Below are positions 1 to 8,174 of a DNA stretch of 64,000 bases, in pieces. The stretch is from Lantana camara (Eukaryota; Streptophyta; Magnoliopsida; Lamiales; Verbenaceae), in NCBI GenBank assembly GCA_037501455.1, contig CM074857.1, positions 121,321,501-121,385,500 on the forward strand, in the 5' to 3' direction. How positions within the stretch are numbered: position 1 is the first letter of the stretch; every line of letters starts with the position of its first letter. The translations under genes and the position numbers were made by a program. The notes beneath the pieces were generated by a model. That model ran no database searches and had not been told where the DNA came from. It saw nothing but the letters and a program-made list of their open reading frames with translations.

Positions 1-1707
1 AAATCATATTGGTATGAGAATTAATTACCCAAATTTAATTCATAACAACCACAAAGCAAATTAAAGTCAAAGTTCATCACTTATAACATGTTTGTGCAGA
101 AACTTTCAGCACATACACATCGTAGAAGAATCGTCATAACTTATTGCTCAGGAAGTATTTTAACAAACCGCAAAATTCCTAGTAAACTAGACATACAGAT
201 CTATCAAATGGTATGAGTCTTACTCCCTGTATGTTTCTGTAAAATTACAGATTTTTGATCAAAGTCACCACAATACAACAACTCGGCTGCACTGACACCT
301 TTCAGAAACGGGTCTGTTTATCATATCAAACGAGGTCGAAAAATTCTGAATTTTTGTAGGCACACTCCAGACACATATAAGAGCACCTCTGTAAAACAGT
401 TTTGAAAAATTCGAAGGTTTACTACTTCTGCTCAAGCTACTAATCCAGATCGAGAAACAGGGGACAGCAGGGCGTTCCGTATTTTTTTTGGGGTATCAAA
501 TGAACTCGGATTAACATAAAATTGGACAGACATAAACCTTAATATGCTAGGATTTTCCAGTTACAACAGTTTTGCAAAATTCAAAGGTTTAGTCCTTCTG
601 ATCAGTCTGAACTTTCAGATTCAAAAACAGGGCAAAAAAAGGTGACGGCAGTGTCTTTCGGGATTTTTTCGAGGTATCAAACGGACTCGGATGAACACGA
701 ATTTTTACGGAGAGAAACTTGAATATGTAAGGAATATCCAGTTAAAGCAGTTTTGAAAAATTAGGTCGTATGTGTTCGGAATTTACGTCCGAAGTCACTG
801 CACAAATCATGACAGCACCATAATTTCATACATACATCATTCCCAAACCTTAATATCCTGCAATTCACACGGCTTCAGACTGTTTGGCATTAAAAGTAGC
901 AGATTTCATAACTCTAACAAGCTATGATTCATATATTTAACTATGACAATTGACAGATTCATTCAAGACAACCGCTACTCAACTCTAGGCTGTAAGGTTC
1001 TTAGATTCTCATGTTTTGCTAAATTCCAGCATGTTTTAGATCATTCTCAAGTCATAAAATTCATTTATCATGATTAAATATTATCAGCTCTAACATATAT
1101 TTGCAGGAACTTTTATCATTCTATCAAACTCAAATCCATCAATACATATATAACATATATGCACGCCATATCAGCTCTTAAATGGAAAAAGGAATGATAA
1201 AGTAGATTTCTACCTATTAGCCGCTGAGATTCTAAGAGAAGGACGAGGGGAGAGCTAGTTCTGTTGCTCGTGAGGTGCGTGTGATGGAGGGAAGAGAGGA
1301 AGATTTGGTGTGGTAAGATGGTCTGAAGTGAATTGTGTGTGTGTCACGGGAGATGGCCAACATGAGAAATGAGGTTTCCTTATCTTTTTTTTTTTTTTTG
1401 TGTTCTCTTGATCAGATGGAATAATGTAGAGGAATTAAGAAAGCAAAGAGGCACATGTAATGTTTTGGATAGAAGTCATCAAATTTCCTTTTTAAATTGC
1501 AATTGAGCCCTTCTAAAAAGAAATTGAAGCAATTAGTCTTTGTTTATTTATTTATTTTCCGAATTATGCAAACATTTTCACTTTAGCACATAATCCACCA
1601 AATTAAGTTTCATTAAATAATTAGGGATACGGATTATAAGTGGCGAAAACAAGAAATTAAACTCTCACGTATCATATACCTAATTTACGAAAATGCGGGG
1701 AGTCACA
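1..1707 (-). mobile_element. LTR-like segment A, cut by the left window edge
   Basis: Read on the minus strand, this segment starts at 1707 with TGTGACTCCCCGCATTTTCG. This resembles the LTR start at 4388 (TGTAACGCCCCGTGTCTTCG) and the Tekay LTR start at 24667. Further in it has a stretch like 'gggctcaattgcaattt' (around 1490-1515 in reverse), matching the 'ggactcaattgcataact' part of the Tekay LTR, then a pyrimidine-rich leader-like stretch (1230-1380). No coding region is visible. The LTR family here is about 2.6 kb, so the rest should lie left of the window. It abuts the incomplete end of segment B, so it may have inserted into it. The assignment is by sequence resemblance only. Confidence 0.5.
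318..765. repeat. Degenerate direct repeat, about 175 bp, three copies
   Basis: The phrase 'tatcaaa' followed by 'ctcgga' or 'gaggtcga' recurs near 325, 495 and 676. The phrase 'cagttttgaaaaatt' recurs near 400, 567 and 749. The spacing is 170 to 181 bp, so this is a diverged three-copy repeat inside LTR-like segment A. Confidence 0.6.
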
Positions 1708-3323
1708 CAAAGAAAATAAACAACCTAGCTAAGCGGGGCTAACCCTTAAACCAAATTCAACTAACGATGCAATAACATTAAGCGGAAGCATATATACATA
1801 ATTAGCACATGATTAAGTTATACGATCAAAGGCCATCCCCGCCACCACATATATATACAATAATTCTCCCAAAATAGAATAATACATAATGAAAGTATAA
1901 ATATGATATGCCAAAGGAAAGACAAGCTAGGACTCGAAAGTAAAGACTCCAAGACGACCTTAACTCCCCGCCTAGCTCGACCTGCAAAAGTCTAAAAACA
2001 ACGTGGGGTGTCAGTCCTTAGACTGAGTGAGGGGCAATACACATATATCACATGCGCATGCAATCCATAATCCCGAGTAAAGGGTTAGAAAATCCCAAGC
2101 GGGTAGTTTAAGAAAGGCATTGCTCGGAATTACGGATATCATATTATTACTTGAATAAACATAAGTAACGTGGCTCGGCGAGTGGGCAATTCTCCAATTT
2201 TACTCCCATAGTGTGTGCTTGAAAACATTATTAGGCGTTCATGCATAACATAATCGTATCATAATCATAATCATATCGTGAGAAAACATAATTTTCCATC
2301 CTTCTTCCTCCGGGGCGATGGAAGGGTTTGCAATGCCCTAACCATCCCATGAAACAATATCGAGAAGGGGGATCATGACTCCTTCTCGCTCCTTCGATGG
2401 GTTAACCACCGGCTCAAGAGTACCTCACCTCCCACACTACACGGTCGCGTAAGATACTCTCAAAGGGTACTATATGCAATGGCTTATCCGACGACCTGAT
2501 GTCGTACCGGTCTCCATTCACACATTTCCCTGGGACCCAATAACATGTGCGTGATTCTCGCCAAAACATTTTCATAAAACATTTGAAAAGCTTTCATACA
2601 TGAACCATTTTCCAAAGTATACACCTATTAATACATTTTGGCTTAAAATATCACACAAGGTATTAAGGTTCTAAAATAACTAAAACAAAACCTCACCTTG
2701 ACCAAAAGAGAAAGGATACGAGAAGCCTATGGACCCTGCTCCTCGACCGGATCGAGCTCTGTGCAAGAAACACGAGTGTACATAAGACTCTAGACAAATG
2801 AACCAAGTAATTGACGAACGACATGCTCATGATATGGAAGGATGATAATTATAATTCGTGAGAATATTCATGCATGATTAATGCTTCACGTAATGTTAAT
2901 CAAGCATATACTTCATATAAATCACATACGGGAGCCAAGGGGGTGAAAGGAATGCAAGAAGATGGGTTTTGGCGAAGTTTGGCAAAAGTTGACAATTTTT
3001 GGAGAAGCGCAAGCTGTGGAAAATTGGGAATATCTTGAGTTGTAGAAGTTGAAATGGAGTTTTGTTTGTTGGATATGAAAGTAGACAAATAGATCTTTCC
3101 AAACATATATGGCTCAAATTCTATTTCAAAGCGGAATGAAAATGGCTTAGGTCCAAAGTCGGGTTAACGCAGATTTTCGGTAAAATAGCGACACCAAAAA
3201 TAATTGATTATATCTCAAAAATCATAAAGGATAATGAGGTGATTCCAATTGGAGAGTGTTCTAGACTTCAAGAGGTTTCTAACAGTTCAAAAACCAGATC
3301 AATCGGAGTTTGTTTGTGGGGTA

Positions 3324-3442
3324 AACGGGCATTTGTAAAATGAACTGAAAGTAGAAATGGGCATTTGGAAACTGTCTGTCGAGGCAGTAACTTCTCACAC
3401 GGGCGTTTGGTAAATGAACTAAGGGGCCAAACGGGCATTTGG
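3324..3442 (-). repeat. Four phased copies of an ACGGGCRTTTGG motif in LTR-like segment B
   Basis: The GGGC core starts at 3327, 3359, 3401 and 3433, giving spacings of 32, 42 and 32 bp. The first motif in LTR orientation lies about 946 bp from the LTR start. The two halves of the array share filler sequence (taaaatgaact), so a 74-bp duplication probably made it. Confidence 0.7.
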
Positions 3443-3853
3443 CATGCCACTGGGCGAAAAAACAGGGGAAAAACAGGGTAGGTCTCGGAAAATGGCTCCC
3501 ATGCCTTTCCAACTCCAATCAACAAAAACTAATTAAACCCCTCAAAACTAGCATATAACATCAATATACATCTAATACTTCAATTACAACTCATAAATCA
3601 ATCATTTAAATACTTAGATCCATCAAACAAAACTCATATAAACCATATCATCCAATAAACCAAATAACCAAAGTGTTCATGCAATAAGTTCAAAGATACA
3701 CACATATATGATCACATATTCAAACTTAAATCAAGAATAAACATCTAAGTCAAGAAGCCCTAGTTCATCAACTCATAATCAATCCCAACTATAGCATACC
3801 AACCTTGGAATGAAAGAAATGAAATGAAGGTGATGAAATGGAGGAGATGATCT

Positions 3854-3887
<34 letters not shown>

Positions 3888-4134
3888 TTGATCTTCCTCC
3901 TTCTTCTTGCTTGTGATCAAATGTGTGTGTGAGTGATGGAGAGAGAATCGTGATGAGTGTGTGTGTCTTGCAAGGTGATATATGTATAATGTATGTAATG
4001 TAATATAAGTATAGATATAATGTATATATGTATAGTCATAAAGTTAGATATTATATATATTATATGTATATAATCAACTTAGTGCTCATTAATATATACC
4101 TATATATTGCATGTGAGTGTATTAGTGTAGGTAA

Positions 4135-4137
<3 letters not shown>

Positions 4138-4192
<55 letters not shown>
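4138..4192. repeat. (TA)n microsatellite
   Basis: About 27 uninterrupted TA units. The length is likely to vary between individuals. Confidence 0.95.
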
Positions 4193-4196
<4 letters not shown>

Positions 4197-4388
4197 TGTA
4201 TGAATTATGCATATGTTAGGGATGAAATGGAATTAAAATGAAATTACAATTAAAATAATCACATAGACAATTAGGAAATCAATCACATAAATCAATTAGA
4301 CACAAAATCCTAAAGCATGCCAATAATTCTAACACTCAAACGCACACGTGTGGCGAGCTTACCTGGAACGAAGACACGGGGCGTTACA

Positions 4389-4432
4389 GATTGTGTTGTA
4401 ATTAGGCCTAAATGCAGGGTAGTCAGATGTAA
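4389..4432 (+). mobile_element. MITE end fragment, next to LTR-like segment B
   Basis: This stretch is a third copy of the terminal repeat of the MITE at 4739-5121 (core 'aaatgcagggtagtcagatg'). It stops where LTR-like segment B starts, which suggests that LTR inserted into an older copy of this MITE. Confidence 0.65.
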
Positions 4433-4738
4433 TTTTTCCTTATATTTAAAGTAAATGCATTGGAAATCACCAACATTTGGAAAATTTTGTTTAAATAACT
4501 CCGACGGATATTTATGTGAATTTATTACTGCATTGATTGATGTAGATATGTTTGTTATGATTTTCTATTTCGAAGTGAAAATTTGTCATTTCAAACGAAT
4601 AAAGTTTAAATGAACTTATGTAATTTTTTTTATCATATTTTGTAGGAATAAATATGCATGAAATATCTATTTTGGTGTATAGTTATAGGATTTTAAATAT
4701 TAAATTAAATTACAAATTCTCAATTTTTAAAAAAATAA

Positions 4739-5121
4739 TTACATCTGACTACCCTGCATTTAGGCCTAATTACAGCGCAATCCATCATTTTTAAGAAATT
4801 ACATTTTAGTCCCTAGCTTTGAGAACCGTTTGTGCTCCCTAGAGTTCCGTTATGTCATTCCAAAAATACCCCTGATTTGTTGTTAAATTCATAATTTGTA
4901 GGGATCGTTTTGTTTGTTTTTGTAAACTTTAGGGATGATTTTATAATTTTGGTTATATATTAATTGTAACACTCATAAAACCGTTAGGGGGATAAGTGTA
5001 CTTTTAGAAATCCCATTAAGGGACCTCAAACCAAACAAAATTTATGGGACTAAAATATAATTTCTCGATAATGATGGATTGAGTTGTAATTAAGCTTAAA
5101 TGCAGGGTAATCAAATGTAAA
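4739..5121. mobile_element. Small inverted-repeat element (MITE), about 383 bp
   Basis: The left end (TTACATCTGACTACCCTGCA) and the reversed right end (TTACATTTGATTACCCTGCA) form an imperfect terminal inverted repeat of roughly 75-80 bp. It extends to 'aaattacattttagtccc' and 'aaattatattttagtccc'. There is no coding capacity. I could not fix a target duplication, so the superfamily is open. Confidence 0.7.
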
Positions 5122-5191
5122 TGTCCCATTAAAAAAATACAAATTCAACCAATATTACTAATATATTCTTACACTGTCAATATTATTACAA

Positions 5192-6056
5192 GAGTAAAAT
5201 TTAATTTAGCCCCTTGTGATATTCAAAATGTTTGAAATACCTCATTGAAAGAGATTTATTTTAATCTAACCCCTCGTGATATCTAAAAAAATTCACACCG
5301 CCTCCCTAATTAATTTTTAGTCTAATTTTATACTTTTAAAGCTAAAATGACCTCTTATATATATATATATATATTAATTATGGAACAAATGCTTTTAATA
5401 GTATATATATATTTTTAACTCACACACACCCAAGTAGTATTCGAACCTGGGACCTTGCCCTTAAGAATAAACACATGAATAACTTGGACCAACCCCTGTT
5501 AGCATGACCTCTTCTATATTAATTAGGTTTAAATTAGTATTAATATTTTCGTATTAACCACATATTCATTTTTGTTATTTAAAGTAATATTTGATTTTTG
5601 TTGTTAAAAATCTTTCATTTGAAATTGAATTCAGAGAAGAAAAGTATAGTTTTTATTGTTATTGAAGAAGAAGATGTTTTCATCCTTACTAACTAAAAAT
5701 ATTAAGAAATTAAAAATAAACTAAAGATAAGAGAGAGAAAAAAGAAAAAAGTTTGAAAAAAAAAAAAAAACGTTTGTACTAGATGGAAACAGAAAAAACA
5801 AATCAAGATGAAGAAAAGAAATAATTTAGAAAGAGAGCAAAAATATTTTATATTAAAATAATAGAATATTTTAAATATTTTGACACCTAAATATGAATTA
5901 CACTCTCAAATTTGGATAGTGAAGTTCACATGCCACTACTAAGGAGGTTATTTGAAATTTATTTAAAATGACAAGGAGTCTAATTGAAATAAAATTAATA
6001 GAATGAGATATTTCAAACATTTTGAATATCATAAGAGGGTAAATTAAATTTTACTC
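5192..6056. mobile_element. Non-autonomous Mutator-like element with 10-bp target duplication
   Basis: The ends are inverted copies: GAGTAAAATTTAATTTA at the left and its complement at the right, with similarity continuing for about 60 bp ('ttcaaaatgtttgaaat'). The flanks repeat ATTATTACAA at 5182-5191 and 6057-6066. Length is 865 bp including a SINE-like insertion. No transposase frame is visible. A truncated relative lies at 60557-60684. Confidence 0.75.
5357..5503 (-). mobile_element. SINE-like insertion with Pol III boxes
   Basis: A 147-bp segment is bounded by the direct repeat ATGACCTCTT at 5347-5356 and 5504-5513. On the minus strand it has an A-box-like GTTGGTCCAAGT (5493-5482) and, 35 bp on, a B-box-like GGTTCGAATAC (5447-5437). 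It ends in a TA-rich tail. This arrangement fits a tRNA-derived SINE that moved by target-primed reverse transcription. The source tRNA is not recognised. It sits inside the Mutator-like element at 5192-6056. Confidence 0.6.
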
Positions 6057-6202
6057 ATTATTACAATATACTCCCCAATAATAAAATTGGAAAATTTAAA
6101 AATAATATTGCTAACATCATCAAAACTTATCGTTATTAATGGTTGAGTGAATTTGTAAGAGAGAATGTGAACCTCAGGTGATGTTCGTAATTTCTCAAAT
6201 TT

Positions 6203-6472
6203 TAGGAAGTAATATATAATTATGTCATATCTCAGGGGGATTATTTGTAACTATCCCTATTTGTAGTTGGTTCCAAGTGTATTTAATTTTATCATTTTTA
6301 ACTTTATCTTGTATTAATGTATCATAGCGTTAACAAAAAAAACTTTAGGGAGTAATCTATAATTTTGTCATACCTGAGGGGATTATTTATAACTATCCCT
6401 ATTTGTAGTTGGTTCCTAGTGTATTTTATCATTTTTAACTTTATCTTGTATAATTTATCATAGTGCTAAAAA
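6203..6472. repeat. Direct tandem duplication, unit about 137 bp
   Basis: The stretch from 'aggaagtaatatataatta' near 6205 to 'atcatagcgttaa' is repeated from 6345 ('agggagtaatctataattt') to about 6470 with modest divergence. The single-copy form exists at 16270 and 58680. It marks the start of the ATPase 3' flank block. Confidence 0.75.
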
Positions 6473-8160
6473 AAAAAAAAACATAACTACTGCCGAGCAA
6501 AAGTAGCACTAAAAAAAAATTGATATAAAGATATTCCAGAAAAACTCAATATTTTCAATCTTTTTGCTCACCACCCTCAAGTTATATTTTGCACATTTTG
6601 GAATTAAAGTTCCAATTTTATCTTCAACTAGTTCTAAACCCGTGCCTAAGGCACGGGATACATTCAATTAAAAAAATTAAATTATCTTTAAAAACACACA
6701 TAAATCATGTTTAGAAAATTCATTTGCAAAAATTAAATAAAAAATTCAAAAATCACATGCATTAAACATTTATACGTAATCATCTCAAAAGGTATTGAAT
6801 TATAAATATGAAAATTTATATAAATAAAAAAAAATTAAAATCCTTTAAAAAATATATATATGATCTAAAAACTCAAAAATAAAAAATACATATAAAACCA
6901 TAACAACGCAAGGTATATATATAAGTGATGAAATAAACTTAATGTAAACAAAAAATAATATATAGAAAAAAATATTAAACAAAATTAAAAGTATTGTCAA
7001 ATATTAAATATGAAAAACATAATAAATAAGAGGCAAATATAATAACCGAAATACTTAAAGTACAAACAAACACATAGATAAATAAAAATTTTAATGGATA
7101 GAAAAATGGAATACATAAGTTAGTTAATGAAATGGAGAACTTACACATAGAGAAAAAAGGGTAGAAAAAACGCAGACACATAATTCAGATGCCGAATGCT
7201 TAGAAAAATAGAATGTAATAGATGAAGAATAATTTGGGATGAGTAGAAAAATAAAATGTAAAATTTTTGGAAGACGTATTTAAAGTGTGAGTTGTACCAA
7301 ACTTTATAAATATTTTTCTTTTTTTAGGAACTACCAAATGGATAAGGATTCTAGATATCAAAAGATTTTTAAATTTGAATACTTTATCAAATATCAACCT
7401 ACTAATTTAAATTTAAATTTAAATTTTAAATTATTTTAACTGCAATTAGGTTTATGATTGAGAATTTGATTTTGAATTCAAACTTTTCTTACTAACGGAT
7501 CTTGAGATTTTGAGATTTTTATAATAATTTAATTTAAATAATCTTAAAATTTTAGATAAATATAAAATATTTAAAAATATTAAGCGGAAGTGCGATGTGT
7601 CCGCATAATATAATAAATTTTATGAGATTTCTTTCTAATAGATTTTGAAGATTTATATAATAACAAATTTTGAGATTTCTACGTATAGTTTTAATTTAAA
7701 GAATTTTAAAATTTAGTTAACTCAATTAAAAAGGGAAAGTTTGGATAAACATTAAATATTTTAAAACTATTATTTATTTTTATAATATATAAAATTTATT
7801 AAGACTATCCACATCAGCATACACGTGGATAGCCTTGAGGGTTCTAAATTATATATATATAGAGTTCATTTATTTACGTTTTATTATTTATTTACGATTT
7901 TCTGTTCTTTTTCCCGATTTATTATTTATATCATCATATTCTTACATATTTCTATCGCTAGGTGGCTTCTGGAATAAAATATTATCGCTAGGTGGATTCT
8001 GGAACAAAATATATGTTGATGATGATTAGCTAACCATATGCGTGCTTCAATCAATATTACCTCATACTTTAAGAAAACCTCATACTTTATTACTCACTCC
8101 ATCACTTCACTTCCAGAGTAGAAATATTTGTACAAGTTATGATGGTATCATCAAGATTCA
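6240..8160. repeat. Duplicated block A (ATPase 3' flank)
   Basis: Sequence here recurs near 16270-16890 (block B) and 58670-59050 (block C), for example 'ttttcaatctttttgctcaccaccc', cut short here, and 'ttctggaacaaaatat'. In this copy the block adjoins the ATPase stop codon. In the other two it lies downstream of a DUF247 gene with no ATPase. The copy is interrupted by the Helitron candidate at 6628-7863. The remainder (7864-8174) is the ATPase 3' untranslated and flanking region, without another gene. Confidence 0.75.
6628..7863 (-). mobile_element. Non-autonomous Helitron candidate
   Basis: On the minus strand the segment starts TCTATATATAT (7863) and ends in CTAG (6631-6628). A perfect 9-bp-stem hairpin, CCCGTGCCT/AGGCACGGG (6657-6639), sits seven bases before the CTAG. 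Paralogous blocks B and C continue straight across this point, so the segment is an insertion. The base before the 5' end is C rather than the A expected for Helitrons. No Rep/helicase frame is present. Confidence 0.5.
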
Positions 8161-8174
8161 AGAGATATATATAC

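Larger units (their letters stand above)
1708..4388 (-). mobile_element. LTR-like segment B (Ty3/gypsy type), solo LTR or element remnant
   Basis: On the minus strand this begins at 4388 with TGTAACGCCCCG and shares blocks in order with the Tekay LTR at 24667-27235. These are 'cacgtgtgcgtttgag' (about 4345), a CAT-rich leader (3840-3900), 'cactcagtctaaggactgacacc' cut short here (about 2010-2030), 'tgctaggcggg'-like (about 1970) and 'ttccgcttaatgttattgc' (about 1770-1790). The last 160 bp or so of the LTR are missing because segment A begins there. Four copies of ACGGGCATTTGG-like sequence lie at 3324-3442. No internal domain or coding frame of the parent element is in the window. Confidence 0.6.

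Noticed and set aside
5437..5493. A tRNA gene with A and B boxes
   Set aside because: No cloverleaf can be folded around the boxes, and the segment is flanked by a target duplication. It is a SINE-like insertion.
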